Source: Kiloniellales bacterium (GTDB taxonomy: Bacteria > Pseudomonadota > Alphaproteobacteria > Kiloniellales > JAKSDN01). From it: a DNA stretch of 57,756 nt. Below, piece by piece: positions 28,649 to 37,330 of the stretch (position 1 is its first letter; each line of letters starts with the position of its first letter). The stretch spans positions 1 to 57,756 of the forward strand of contig JANQLT010000078.1 of the NCBI GenBank assembly GCA_028280455.1, written 5' to 3'. The notes under the pieces were generated by a model. The model had not been told where the DNA came from and ran no database searches. It was given only the letters and a program-made list of their open reading frames with translations. Position numbers and translations under genes: made by a program.

Positions 28649-28683
28649 GCGGCACGGCCTGGTTGATTGCCGGGCCGTGCCGC
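28649..28683 (+). terminator. 14-bp stem hairpin between binding protein and permease
   Basis: Arms 28649-28662 and 28670-28683 pair with one G:T wobble around the loop ttgattg. It lies ten bases after the binding-protein stop. Such intercistronic hairpins behind binding-protein genes usually act as partial terminators or stabilise the upstream mRNA, giving more binding protein than membrane components. A possible TTG start of the next gene falls in the loop, which argues against its use. Confidence 0.75.
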
Positions 28684-28710
28684 GGGGTCTGGTTGTTTGC
28701 GGCGATAGCG

Positions 28711-29607
28711 ATGGCTTTCGTTCAGGGTAGATCGTCACCTCTCGGCGCGCCGCAAGGGCGGCGGCGCCCGAGTCTCTTCGCCCTCGCGCATGGCCTGCCC
28801 ATGCCGGTCTGGCAGATCCTGTTCTTCGTCGCTGCCATGGCCTTCCTCGTCGTCATGAGCTTCTGGTCGGTGAAGAGCTTCCGGCTGACCCCGGACTTCA
28901 CCTTCGCCAACTGGATCAAGATGTACGGGGCCGGCTATTTCCAGGACACCTACCTGCGCACCGTGCTCTACGCGAGCCTGGCCGCCGCCGTCTCCAGCGC
29001 CATCGCCTTTCCCTGCGCCTTCGGCCTGGCCTTCCGGGTCTCGCCCAACGTCAGGCGCCTCATCGTCTTCATGCTGATGACGCCCTACTTCACCAGCTAC
29101 CTGGTGCGCTCCTACTCCTGGAAGATCGTCCTCACCGAGAACGGCGTGCTCAACACCCTGTTCGGCTGGATCGGCCTCGGCCCCTTCGACATGACGAGCA
29201 ACCTCTTCGCCACCATGGTCGGCTATCTGACCCTGATCCTGCCGATCGTCATCCTGCTGCAGTACTTCAGCCTGGTGAACGTCGACCGAAACCTGATCGA
29301 AGCGGCGCACAACCTGCGCTGCGGGCGCCTGCGCACGGTCTTCGTGATCATCGTGCCGGCCGCCAAGATCGGCATCATCCTGGCGGCGACCTTCGCCTTC
29401 ATCCTCTCCTTCGGCGACTTCGTCAGCCCCAGCTTCCTGGGCGGCAGCAAGCCGCCGACCCTGAGCATCCTGATGGTCGATTCGGTGAAATCCGGCTCGC
29501 AGTGGCCGCGCGCCGCCGTGGTGGCGCTGACCATGGTCTTCACGCTCCTGGTCGTCGCCTTCGCCGCGCTCACCCTGGCCTACGGCAGCGGGAAGCGCGG
29601 CCGATGA
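28711..29607 (+). CDS. Polyamine-type ABC transporter permease (PotB-like)
   Basis: This is an inner-membrane permease of about 298 residues with six predicted helices. The first helix is around FFVAAMAFLVVMSFWSV. The cytoplasmic EAA-type loop that docks the ATPase is EAAHNLRCGRLRTVFVIIVP. It matches the PotB/PotH family in size and layout. I prefer the ATG at 28711 because the upstream in-frame TTG (28663) lies in the loop of a stable hairpin; neither has a strong ribosome site. It overlaps the next permease by four bases. Confidence 0.88.
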   Translation: MAFVQGRSSPLGAPQGRRRPSLFALAHGLPMPVWQILFFVAAMAFLVVMSFWSVKSFRLTPDFTFANWIKMYGAGYFQDTYLRTVLYASLAAAVSSAIAFPCAFGLAFRVSPNVRRLIVFMLMTPYFTSYLVRSYSWKIVLTENGVLNTLFGWIGLGPFDMTSNLFATMVGYLTLILPIVILLQYFSLVNVDRNLIEAAHNLRCGRLRTVFVIIVPAAKIGIILAATFAFILSFGDFVSPSFLGGSKPPTLSILMVDSVKSGSQWPRAAVVALTMVFTLLVVAFAALTLAYGSGKRGR

Positions 29608-30404
29608 TCCTCGACCGGACCATAACGCTCGCGCTGCGGTTCTACGTGGCCCTGGTGCTGCTGCTGGTCTTCGCGCCGATCCTGACCAGCTTCGTCTACT
29701 CCTTCGACGCCAACCGCTACGCGGCGATCCCCTGGGGCGGCTTCAGCACCAAGTGGTACGCCGCCGCCTTCGCCGACCCGGACGTCGCCAAGGGCTTTCG
29801 CAACACCGTCATCGTCGCCCTCAGCAGCTCGACCATCGCCACGGTCATCGGCTTCGCGACGGCCTACACGGACTACCGCTACCGCTTCTTCGGCAAGAAC
29901 CTCTACCTCGCCCTGGCGCTGCTGCCGCCGACCATCCCGGTCATCATCCTGGGCCTCGCCATGCTGGTGTTCCTGGCCCAGGTCGGCCTGTCCGGCGAGC
30001 TCTACACGGTCGTGTTCTGCCACGTCGTCTATTGCATCCCCTTCGCCATGGCGCTGATCAGGCTGCGCCTGTCGCAGATGGACCCCGACCTGGAGGCCGC
30101 CGCCTGGAACCTCGGCGCCGGCCAGTGGCGGACCCTGCGCGAGGTCATCCTGCCCTTCACCTTTCCGGCGATCCTCTCGGCGCTCTTCCTGACCATGGCC
30201 GTGTCCTTCGACGAGTACGCCATCGCCTGGTTCGTCTCCGGCTTCAACGAGACCCTGCCGGTGCGCATCCTGGTGCTGCTGCAACGGGAGGTCAGCCCCA
30301 AGGTCAACGCCATCGGCAGCATCGTCTTCATGATCTCCATGACCCTGGTGATGCTGGCCCAGATCGCGCTGATGGTCCGCAAGCCGCGGCGCCAGGCGGG
30401 CTAG
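29604..30404 (+). CDS. Polyamine-type ABC transporter permease (PotC-like)
   Basis: This second permease has 266 residues and six helices, beginning TLALRFYVALVLLLVFAPILTSFVYSF. The EAA loop is EAAAWNLGAGQWRTLREVILPFTFP, characteristic of PotC/PotI. The start at 29604 gives an ATGA overlap with the upstream permease; a longer reading to 29502 would only translate the end of that gene in another frame. It is followed ten bases later by the ATPase gene. Confidence 0.92.
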   Translation: MILDRTITLALRFYVALVLLLVFAPILTSFVYSFDANRYAAIPWGGFSTKWYAAAFADPDVAKGFRNTVIVALSSSTIATVIGFATAYTDYRYRFFGKNLYLALALLPPTIPVIILGLAMLVFLAQVGLSGELYTVVFCHVVYCIPFAMALIRLRLSQMDPDLEAAAWNLGAGQWRTLREVILPFTFPAILSALFLTMAVSFDEYAIAWFVSGFNETLPVRILVLLQREVSPKVNAIGSIVFMISMTLVMLAQIALMVRKPRRQAG

Positions 30405-30414
30405 GAGATCGGGC

Positions 30415-31503
30415 GTGGGCGAGCCGCTACTCATCCTCGACGGCGTCAGCAAGCTCTACGGCGACGTGCCGGCCGTGCGCGGCATCGACCTGCGCATCGA
30501 CGCCGGCGAGTTCGTCGCCATCATGGGGCCGAGCGGCTGCGGCAAGACCACCACCCTGCGCATGCTGGCCGGTCTCGAGACGCCGAGCGACGGCGAGATC
30601 CGGCTGCGCGGCCGGCGCATGAACGAGGTCAAGCCCTGGGACCGCGACACGCCGATGGTCTGGCAGTCTCTGGCGCTCTTCCCCTTCATGAGCGTGCTGA
30701 AGAACGTCGAGTTCGGCCTGAAGATGCGCGGCCTGGGCGCGGCCGAGCGCGAGCGCCGGGCCATGGGCTGGCTGGAGCGCCTGCACATCGCCGCCTACCG
30801 GGACCGCCAGGTGAGCCAGCTTTCCGGCGGCGAGCGCCAGCGCGTCGCGCTCGCCCGGGCGCTGGTCACCGAGCCGGAGATCCTGCTGCTCGACGAGCCG
30901 ATGAGCGCCCTCGACGCCCACCTGGTGGTGCACATGCAGTCGGAGCTCAAGCAGCTCCAGGAGCAGCTCGGCATCACCTTCTGCTACGTCACCCACAACC
31001 AGTCCGAGGCCTTCGCCATGGCCGACCGGGTGGTCATCATGAGCCAGGGCCGCGTGCAGCAGATCGGCAGCCCGCGCGAGGTCTATCGGACACCGGCGAC
31101 GCGCTTCGTGGCGGAGTTCGTCGGCGCCAACAACATCCTGCCGGGCCGCGTCCGGGCGCTGAGCGACGGGCTGGTCGAGGTCGAGACCGCCTTCGGGTGC
31201 CTGCGCGCCAAGGCTCCGGCAGACGATACGCCGGAGGTCGGCCGCGACGTCTCCCTGGTGGTCAGCGCCGATCGCGTCGTCCTCGGCCGCGAGGCCGCGG
31301 CCGAGGGCAACAGCCTGCCGGGCACCTTGATCGGCGAGGAGTTCGTCGGCGCGGTGGTCACGCTCTACCTCGACATCGGCCGCGAGACGGAGCTCCGCGT
31401 CCAGACCCAGCAGCACAATCTCGACGATCTGGACTTGGCGCGCGGCACGCGCCTGGTCGCGTCATGGCGGCCCGAGCACAGCGTCATTCTGCCGGAAGGC
31501 TGA
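30415..31503 (+). CDS. Polyamine-type ABC transporter ATPase (PotA-like)
   Basis: This is a 362-residue ATP-binding subunit. The nucleotide-binding domain has Walker A GPSGCGKTT, signature LSGGERQRV, Walker B ILLLDEPMSALD and the switch His in CYVTHNQSEA. A C-terminal TOBE-type regulatory domain follows (about 245-360). Translation starts at GTG behind AGGAG (30403-30407). With the preceding three genes it completes an importer. The Q-loop residue lies in VWQSLALFPFMSV, a common PotA-like variant. Confidence 0.93.
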   Translation: MGEPLLILDGVSKLYGDVPAVRGIDLRIDAGEFVAIMGPSGCGKTTTLRMLAGLETPSDGEIRLRGRRMNEVKPWDRDTPMVWQSLALFPFMSVLKNVEFGLKMRGLGAAERERRAMGWLERLHIAAYRDRQVSQLSGGERQRVALARALVTEPEILLLDEPMSALDAHLVVHMQSELKQLQEQLGITFCYVTHNQSEAFAMADRVVIMSQGRVQQIGSPREVYRTPATRFVAEFVGANNILPGRVRALSDGLVEVETAFGCLRAKAPADDTPEVGRDVSLVVSADRVVLGREAAAEGNSLPGTLIGEEFVGAVVTLYLDIGRETELRVQTQQHNLDDLDLARGTRLVASWRPEHSVILPEG

Positions 31504-31538
31504 CCGGGGCGCGGCACCGCGAGACAAGGGAGATCTAG

Positions 31539-32315
31539 ATGAGCGACTCCGTTCTCATTTCCGAGATGACCTGGACCGACTACGGCAAGCGGGTGGAAGA
31601 CGGCAAGACGCCCGTGCTCCTGCCGGTCGGCGCCCTCGAGCAGCACGGGCCGCACCTGCCGATGAACTGCGACACCCTGATCCCGACCGCGGTCTGCGAG
31701 CGGGTGGCGCGGGAGACCGGCGTCCTGGTCGCGCCGCCCCTAGAGTACGGCTACAAGTCGCAGCCCAAGTCCGGCGGCGGCAACCACTTCCCCGGGACCA
31801 CCAGCCTCGACGGCGAGACCCTGGTCCTGATGACCCGCGACATCATCAAGGAGTTCGCCCGCCACGGCGTGCGCCAGATGGCCGTCGTGGTCGGCCATAC
31901 CGAGAACCTGATGTTCACCATCGAGGCCTGCGACCTAGCGCTGCGCGAGCTGCGGGCCCAGGGCGTTCACGACCTCAGGATCATGCACATGGGCTACTGG
32001 GAGTTCTCCTCCGAGGAGACCCTGCGCAAGGTCTTCCCGGACGGCTTCCCGAGCTGGAACCTGGAGCATGCCGGGGTCATGGAGAGCTCGGTCATGCTGC
32101 ACCTGCACCCGGAGCTGGTGCAGTTCGACAAGGTTCCCCTGCATCCGCCGGCGGACTTCCCGGCCTACGACGTCTATCCCGTCGAGCCCGAGCGCATCCC
32201 CGCCACGGGGGCGCTGTCGTCCGGCAAGACCGCGACGGCCGAGAAGGGCAAGTACATGCTCGATGAATACGTCGAGTCGATATCCGCCGCCCTGCGCGAG
32301 GAATTCCGCCTCTGA
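31539..32315 (+). CDS. Creatininase-family amidohydrolase, copy 1
   Basis: Creatininase opens the ring of creatinine to creatine. The 258-residue protein keeps the metal ligands at the same positions as the Pseudomonas putida enzyme as I remember it: Glu34, His36 and Asp45 in LEQHGPHLPMNCD, and His120/Glu122 in GHTEN. The substrate-cover Trp154 (GYWEF) and the Trp173-Glu176-His177 group (WNLEH) are also kept, as is the YGYKSQ-KSGGGNHFPGTTSLDG core. This makes true creatininase, or a very close activity, likely. It sits 35 bp after the importer ATPase with a good ribosome site (AAGGGAG) and is followed by a paralogue. Confidence 0.88.
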   Translation: MSDSVLISEMTWTDYGKRVEDGKTPVLLPVGALEQHGPHLPMNCDTLIPTAVCERVARETGVLVAPPLEYGYKSQPKSGGGNHFPGTTSLDGETLVLMTRDIIKEFARHGVRQMAVVVGHTENLMFTIEACDLALRELRAQGVHDLRIMHMGYWEFSSEETLRKVFPDGFPSWNLEHAGVMESSVMLHLHPELVQFDKVPLHPPADFPAYDVYPVEPERIPATGALSSGKTATAEKGKYMLDEYVESISAALREEFRL

Positions 32316-32357
32316 CCTGAAGCGAGGCGACAACCCGAGACACTGGGAGGAGAGCTC

Positions 32358-33152
32358 ATGCCAGAGAGCGTGATGATCGCCGAGATGACCTGGACCGACT
32401 ACGACGACAAGGTCCGCAACCAGAAGCCGGTGGTCATCCTGCCGGTCGGCTCCTTGGAGCAGCACGGCCCCCACACGCCGCTCGCCACCGATACGCTGAT
32501 CCCCACGGCCATCTCGAAGTCCGTGGCCGAGCGGATCGGCGGTCTCGTCGCGCCGCCGATCTCCTACGGCTACAAGTCCCAGCCGCGCACCGGCGGCGGC
32601 AACCACTTTCCCGGCACCACGAGCCTGGACGGCGAGACCCTGATCCGCCTGGCGCGCGACATCATCTGCGAGTTCGCCCGCCATGGCGTCCGGAAGATGA
32701 TCGTCATGGACTCGCACTACGAGAACGAAATGTTCCTGATCGAGGGCATCGACCTGGCGCTGCGCGACCTCAAGGCGCAGGGCGTCGACGACATGAAGAT
32801 CGTCAAGGTGCGCTACTTCGAGTTCACCTCGGACGAGACCCTGGAGGCGGTCTTCCCCGACGGCTTCCCGGGCTGGCCCCTGGAGCATGCCGGCGTGATG
32901 ACCACCTCGGTCCTGCTGCACCTGCACCCCGAGCTGGTGCGCATGGATCGGGTCCCGAACCATCCGCCGATGCACTACCCGACCTATGACGTCTTCCCGA
33001 GCGACCCGGAGAGATCCTCGTCGAGCGGCGTCCTGGCCTCCGCCATGAGCGCGACCGCGGAGAAGGGGGAGTTGCTGTTCTCCGAGTACGTCGAGAAGAT
33101 CTCCGACGCGATGGCCGGCGAGTTCGGCGCGGCGGCGACGCCCAAAGCCTAG
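32358..33152 (+). CDS. Creatininase-family amidohydrolase, copy 2
   Basis: This 264-residue paralogue of the preceding gene clearly arose by tandem duplication. It shares the N-terminus, the metal ligands Glu34, His36, Asp45, His120 and Glu122 (SHYEN) and the YGYKSQ...GGGNHFPGTTSLDG core. It differs in having Phe154 (RYFEF) where creatininase has Trp154, and in WPLEH for the later Trp-Glu-His group. Trp154 is reported to close over creatinine, so this copy may handle a different cyclic amide or have altered kinetics. Ribosome site GGGAGGAG is strong. Its stop codon lies inside the outer arm of a repeat element. Confidence 0.87.
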   Translation: MPESVMIAEMTWTDYDDKVRNQKPVVILPVGSLEQHGPHTPLATDTLIPTAISKSVAERIGGLVAPPISYGYKSQPRTGGGNHFPGTTSLDGETLIRLARDIICEFARHGVRKMIVMDSHYENEMFLIEGIDLALRDLKAQGVDDMKIVKVRYFEFTSDETLEAVFPDGFPGWPLEHAGVMTTSVLLHLHPELVRMDRVPNHPPMHYPTYDVFPSDPERSSSSGVLASAMSATAEKGELLFSEYVEKISDAMAGEFGAAATPKA

Positions 33153-33299
33153 CAGGCTGCGGAGGACGTGCCGGCGGCCACCCTCGCCCTTCGTCAGGCT
33201 CAGGGTGAGGGTGAGCATTTTCGCTTGTTGAACCTCATCCTGAGCCTGACGAAGGATGACCCTTGCTACTCTCGCCGGGTTTTCCCACGGCCTGCTAGG
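33148..33299. repeat. Nested inverted-repeat element
   Basis: Outer arms CCTAGCAGGC (33148-33157) and GCCTGCTAGG (33290-33299) are perfect complements. Nested inside, 33188-33210 and 33233-33255 are 23-bp complements with one mismatch (core CTTCGTCAGGCTCAGG), a sequence type widely dispersed in proteobacterial genomes. The element overlaps the stop of the second creatininase and fills most of the 249-bp gap before the CoA-transferase gene. It could act as a terminator. Confidence 0.8.
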
Positions 33300-33401
33300 C
33301 CGCGGTCGCAAATCGATCCGGCGAGGTCGATTCCCGACGGTCTCTTCCCCGGCGGCGGCGTCTAGATCTCGGTCTGACCTGCGCAGGGGGAGCCGGGAGA
33401 C

Positions 33402-35882
33402 TTGCGGCCGCTCGAGGGCATCCGGGTGATCGACCTCGGCCAGTACGTGGCGGGGCCCGCCGCCGCCATGATGCTGGGCGATCTCGGCGCCGAGGTGATC
33501 CGTATCGACCCGCCGGGCGGGCCGCGCTGGGACTCGCCCGCGGCCGCCATGCTGAACCGCGGCAAGGCCTGCGTCACCCTCGACCTGAAGAGCGACGCCG
33601 GCCTGGCCGAGGCGCGGCGGCTGATCGGTTCGGCCGACGTGGCGATCGAGAACTTCCGGCCCGGCGTCATGGCGCGTCTCGGCCTCGGCGCGGCGGCGCT
33701 GCGCGCGGCCGATCCCGGGCTCGTCGTCCTGTCGCTGCCCGGCTTCGCCTCGAGCGATCCCGAACGGGCCGGCCTCCAGGCCTGGGAGGCGATCATCGCC
33801 GCGGCCTGCGGCCAGTACAGCGACATGGGCCTCAACCGCGTGCTGATGGGCATCGAGCCGAGCTTCTCGCCCCTGCCCCTGGCCTCCGCCTACGGCGCGG
33901 TGCTCGGCGCCGGCGCGGTCGCCCTGGCCCTGGCGAAGCGCGCCGAGAGCGGGCGCGGCGACGCCATCGAGGTGCCGCTGGCGGCGGCGCTGATGGAGGG
34001 CCTGGCCTACAACGCCCAGCGGGTCGAGCGTTACCCCGAGCGCTACAAGTCGCAGCGCGAGAAGGAGATCGAGCGCCGGCGCGCCGCGGGCCAGGCGATG
34101 GACGTGACCTACGACGACCTGCAGCCGCTGCTCGACCCCTTCTATCGCAACTACGCCTGCGCCGACGGCCGGCAGCTCTACGTCGTCAGCGCGTCGCACA
34201 CGGCCCATCCCGAGCGCGTGCTGAAAGGCCTCGGGCTGTTGGACGAGCTCATCGCCGCGGGCCTGCCGCGCCACGATCCCTACCTCGACGTCGCCGACTG
34301 GCCGGCGGGCGCCGACTGCACCCTGGCCAACTACCCGCTGTCGCGCCCCTGGGCCGACCGCGTCGCGGCCGGGATGCAAGAGGCCTTCCGCGCCAAGCCG
34401 GCCTTCGAGTGGGAGCGGCTGCTGGGCGAGGCGCGCGCGCCGGCCGCCGCCCAGCGCACGACGCGGGAGTGGCTGGCCTCCGACCATGCCCTCGAGTCCG
34501 GCCTGATCCTCCAGGTCGAAGACCCGGACCACGGCTCCATGCGCCAGCTCGGCAACCTCGCCTGGCTGCAAAGCGATGCCGAGGCCGCGCTGGTCAAGGC
34601 ACCGCGGCGACGCCTGCAGGCCGGCGACGTCGCGACGGGGCCGGCCGAGCGCCCCGCGCCTAGCGGGCCGAGCGGCGGCGGCTGGCTGGACGGAGTCAAG
34701 CTGCTCGACCTGACCAACGTCATCGCCGGGCCGACCGTCGCCGCGACCCTGGCGCGCTACGGCGCCGAGGTGATCTCGATCGACCCCGTCGTGCCGAGCA
34801 TGGACCCCTGGAACGCCATCGTCTTCGGCATGCAGGCCGGACGCGGCAAGCGCAGCCTGCTGATGGACCTCAAGGCCGCGCGCGGCCGCGCCGCGCTGGA
34901 CCGCCTGCTGCGCTGGGCCGACGTGGTGACGGTCAACGCCATGGACTCGCAGCGGGCCGGACTCGGGCTCGACCCGATGCGTCTGCGCGACCTCAATCCC
35001 CGCCTGATCCTCTGCCAGCTCGACTGCTACGGCGGGCCGCGCCGCGGTCCCCGCAGCGACTTCCCGGGCTACGACGACCTGGCCCAGGCCTCGACCGGCG
35101 TCATGGCGCGCTTCGGCGGCGCGCTCGACACGCCCGAGGAGCACGCCCACTTCGGCACCATCGACGTGCTCGGCGGCTTCTGCGGCGTGCTGGCCATCGC
35201 CGCGGCGCTGCTGCAACGCGCGCGCACCGGCCGCGGCGACGTCGCCCGGGCCTCGCTCTGCGCGGCGGGCCAGCTCATCCAGGCGCCCTTCATGCTCGAC
35301 TTCGACGGCAACCCGCCGCCCGACGAGCCCGGCGGCCGCGCGGTCAAGGGCTGGGGACCGCTCTACCGCGCCTACCAGGCGACCGACGGCTGGCTGTTCC
35401 TGGCCGCGCGCGCCGACCGGCTGGCCGATCTCGACCGGGTCGAGGGTCTGCAGGGCGTCGCCGGCCTGACCGGCGCGACGCTGGAAGCGCATCTCGAGTC
35501 CCGGATCGCGGCGCGTCCCGTGGCGGACTGGGAGCGCCGGCTCCGCGCCGCCGACATCGGCGCCCAGCGGCTGAACAAGCTGCAGGCCGTGCGCGACGCC
35601 CACCTGACCCGCGAGAGCGAGGGCCCGCCGGACCTGGCCGGCCCGACCTTCGCCTTCGTCCGCCACGACCGTCACCCGAGCGGCCGCTTCGTCGACCTGG
35701 TCGCGCCCAACGCGATCCGCCCGACCGAGGCCGCGATCGCCGTGCCCGGCCCCATGCCCAAGCCCGGTACCCACAGCCGCGAGATCCTGCGCGAGATCGG
35801 GCTCACGGCAGAGGAGATCGAGGCGATGATCGCCGACGGCCTGGTCGCCGAGCAGTGGTGCGACAAGTACCTGCCGGCGTGA
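33402..35882 (+). CDS. Double CaiB/BaiF-type CoA-transferase
   Basis: The 826-residue protein is made of two family III (CaiB/BaiF) CoA-transferase modules in tandem: residues 1-415 (start LEGIRVIDLGQYVAGPAAAMMLGDLGAEVIRID) and about 430-826 (start GVKLLDLTNVIAGPTVAATLARYGAEVISID). Family members normally carry a catalytic Asp in a G-x-G-x-x-x-D-V-S motif. By hand alignment the first module has Glu190 there (GRGDAIEVPL) and the second has Arg616 (GRGDVARASL), so neither looks canonical. The start is a TTG at 33402 with a GGGGGAG-type ribosome site. It is isolated from the creatininase genes by a repeat element; substrate unknown. Confidence 0.85.
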   Translation: MRPLEGIRVIDLGQYVAGPAAAMMLGDLGAEVIRIDPPGGPRWDSPAAAMLNRGKACVTLDLKSDAGLAEARRLIGSADVAIENFRPGVMARLGLGAAALRAADPGLVVLSLPGFASSDPERAGLQAWEAIIAAACGQYSDMGLNRVLMGIEPSFSPLPLASAYGAVLGAGAVALALAKRAESGRGDAIEVPLAAALMEGLAYNAQRVERYPERYKSQREKEIERRRAAGQAMDVTYDDLQPLLDPFYRNYACADGRQLYVVSASHTAHPERVLKGLGLLDELIAAGLPRHDPYLDVADWPAGADCTLANYPLSRPWADRVAAGMQEAFRAKPAFEWERLLGEARAPAAAQRTTREWLASDHALESGLILQVEDPDHGSMRQLGNLAWLQSDAEAALVKAPRRRLQAGDVATGPAERPAPSGPSGGGWLDGVKLLDLTNVIAGPTVAATLARYGAEVISIDPVVPSMDPWNAIVFGMQAGRGKRSLLMDLKAARGRAALDRLLRWADVVTVNAMDSQRAGLGLDPMRLRDLNPRLILCQLDCYGGPRRGPRSDFPGYDDLAQASTGVMARFGGALDTPEEHAHFGTIDVLGGFCGVLAIAAALLQRARTGRGDVARASLCAAGQLIQAPFMLDFDGNPPPDEPGGRAVKGWGPLYRAYQATDGWLFLAARADRLADLDRVEGLQGVAGLTGATLEAHLESRIAARPVADWERRLRAADIGAQRLNKLQAVRDAHLTRESEGPPDLAGPTFAFVRHDRHPSGRFVDLVAPNAIRPTEAAIAVPGPMPKPGTHSREILREIGLTAEEIEAMIADGLVAEQWCDKYLPA

Positions 35883-35915
35883 GGCGGGGTTTGAGGCGGC
35901 CTCGGCGATCTGCTT

Positions 35916-35931
35916 TACTACAAACATAGTA
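35916..35931. promoter_or_regulatory. BlaI-type operator upstream of the repressor gene
   Basis: TACTACAAACATAGTA is a 16-bp dyad (TACTA / TAGTA) ten bases before the GTG of the BlaI-type repressor, in a short AT-rich patch that also looks like its promoter. A close copy lies at 37331-37344. BlaI/MecI repressors bind TACA/TGTA dyads, so autoregulation is likely. Confidence 0.7.
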
Positions 35932-35941
35932 TAAGGAAGCC

Positions 35942-36328
35942 GTGGCGCGCGCGATGAAGGTCGACGCCCTCTCCAAGGCCGAGCTGCAGGTCATGGCGGC
36001 GCTCTGGCGCCTCGGCGCCGGCAGCGTCGCCGACATCCAGCGCGAGCTCGGCAAGGAGCGAAAGCTGGCCTACACGACCGTCGCCACCTACCTGACCCGC
36101 ATGGCGGAGAAGGGCGCGGTAACCGCCAGGAAGGTCGGCCGGGCCTACGTCTTCGAGCCCAGCGAGTCGCTGTCGGACTACCGGAAGGCCACCTTCCGCG
36201 ACCTGGTCGCGCGCTTCTTCGACGGCCGCCCGACGGCCTTGGTGTCCCACTTCATCGAGACGACGTCCTTCACCGACGACGAGCTGGCGACGCTTCGCGC
36301 GCTCCTGGACGACAAGGCAAAGAAATGA
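35942..36328 (+). CDS. BlaI/MecI/CopY-family transcriptional repressor
   Basis: This is a 128-residue winged-helix repressor. The DNA-binding domain is at about 10-80 (LSKAELQVMAALWRLGAGSVADIQREL, then AYTTVATYLTRMAEKG with the recognition helix), followed by the dimerisation segment where related BlaI/MecI proteins are cut by their partner protease. It starts at GTG and overlaps the downstream M56 protease gene by four bases, the classical blaI-blaR1 pairing. No beta-lactamase gene is nearby; the next genes are sugar-type ABC permeases preceded by a matching operator. Confidence 0.92.
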   Translation: MARAMKVDALSKAELQVMAALWRLGAGSVADIQRELGKERKLAYTTVATYLTRMAEKGAVTARKVGRAYVFEPSESLSDYRKATFRDLVARFFDGRPTALVSHFIETTSFTDDELATLRALLDDKAKK

Positions 36329-37329
36329 GCGCGCTCGGGCTCGTCGCCTCGATCAATCTCTGCCTGGCGGTCGCCACGGCCGCGCTCGGCGGGCTGGCCC
36401 TGGTCTCGGCACGATCGCGCAGGACCTTGAGCGGCAGCACCTGGGTCGGCCTGCTGCGTTTCGCCCTCCTCTCGTCGTTCCTGGTTCCGCTCTGCATTTG
36501 CGCCGGCAGCCGGCTGACCGGCGTCGAGCTGACCAGCGTCGCCTTGGCCGTCACCCTCGACAGAGTCGACATGGCAACGACGGCTTTCGCCGGCCTGGTC
36601 CTGGCCGGGGCCGGCTTGGCGGGCCTCGGGCTGTTCCGGGATCTCGTCCTGCTGCGGCGAACGCTCGCCCGGTCGGCCCGGGGGCGCCGTCTGGGCAAGC
36701 TGGAGATCCGCTACGCTCCCGCCGGCAGCCCGCCCTTCGCCCTGGCCACGCCGACCGGCGCGCTCGTCGTCATGCCGAGCGGAACGACGGCAGAATCGAG
36801 ACGGCTGATCCTGCGCCACGAGCTGACGCACCTGCGGCACGCGGACCCGGCTTGGAATTGGGTCGCGGCGGCCGCCGCCCTGCTCTGCGCTTGGAACCCG
36901 CTGTTCCGGGTCTGGCGCCATTGGCACGCGCATGCCTGCGAGCAGGCCTGCGACCGCGCGGTGCTGTCGCGCCCCGGGGTCGATGCCGAGGCCTACCTGG
37001 CCACTTTGCTCGACCTGGCCGGCGCCGCCTCACCTGGTCCGCGCGCGTCGGCGCCGGTCGCCGCCTTCCTCGGCGGCGCCCGCCTGAGAAAGCGCAGCTT
37101 CTTCGCCCGCGTGGCGGCCATCGTCGAGCCGCCGGCGGAGAGCGCCGGCCGCTCGCTCGCGGTTTCCTGCGCGGCGGCGCTGCTCCTGCTCTCGGCATTG
37201 GCCTCGAGCGTCGAGATCGACCTGCGAAGCTGGTCGGTGCGCGCCCTGCACCAGGAGACCCTGGTCAACCTCGCGCTCAACCGGCCGGCCGACCGCGTCC
37301 GGGCCTTCGGCCTGGTCATGGCCTATTGA
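36325..37329 (+). CDS. BlaR1-like M56 membrane metallopeptidase
   Basis: The 334-residue integral membrane zinc protease has helices near 5-28, 42-60 and 86-104, and another after the catalytic region. The zinc site is HELTH (165-169) with the third ligand Glu206 in ACEQACD, as in BlaR1/MecR1. The product ends after a last hydrophobic segment (about 276-290) and lacks the extracytoplasmic penicillin-binding sensor domain of BlaR1, so it cannot sense beta-lactams that way. It presumably inactivates the BlaI-type repressor in response to another signal. Confidence 0.88.
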   Translation: MSALGLVASINLCLAVATAALGGLALVSARSRRTLSGSTWVGLLRFALLSSFLVPLCICAGSRLTGVELTSVALAVTLDRVDMATTAFAGLVLAGAGLAGLGLFRDLVLLRRTLARSARGRRLGKLEIRYAPAGSPPFALATPTGALVVMPSGTTAESRRLILRHELTHLRHADPAWNWVAAAAALLCAWNPLFRVWRHWHAHACEQACDRAVLSRPGVDAEAYLATLLDLAGAASPGPRASAPVAAFLGGARLRKRSFFARVAAIVEPPAESAGRSLAVSCAAALLLLSALASSVEIDLRSWSVRALHQETLVNLALNRPADRVRAFGLVMAY

Positions 37330-37330
37330 T

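Noticed and set aside
28663..28710. Upstream TTG start for the PotB-like permease
   Set aside because: The TTG is in the loop of a 14-bp hairpin, so initiation there is unlikely; the ATG at 28711 was preferred, with some doubt.
32358..33152. Second creatininase as an assembly duplicate of the first
   Set aside because: The two copies share motifs but differ at many residues and at the DNA level, so they are true diverged paralogues.
31935..35927. 1330-residue minus-strand frame opposite the creatininase and CoA-transferase genes
   Set aside because: Antisense shadow with His/Arg/Gly/Leu bias and no domain; the plus-strand genes are convincing.
35942..37329. Beta-lactam resistance locus
   Set aside because: The M56 protein lacks the penicillin-binding sensor domain and no beta-lactamase gene is nearby; the second operator lies before ABC permeases.
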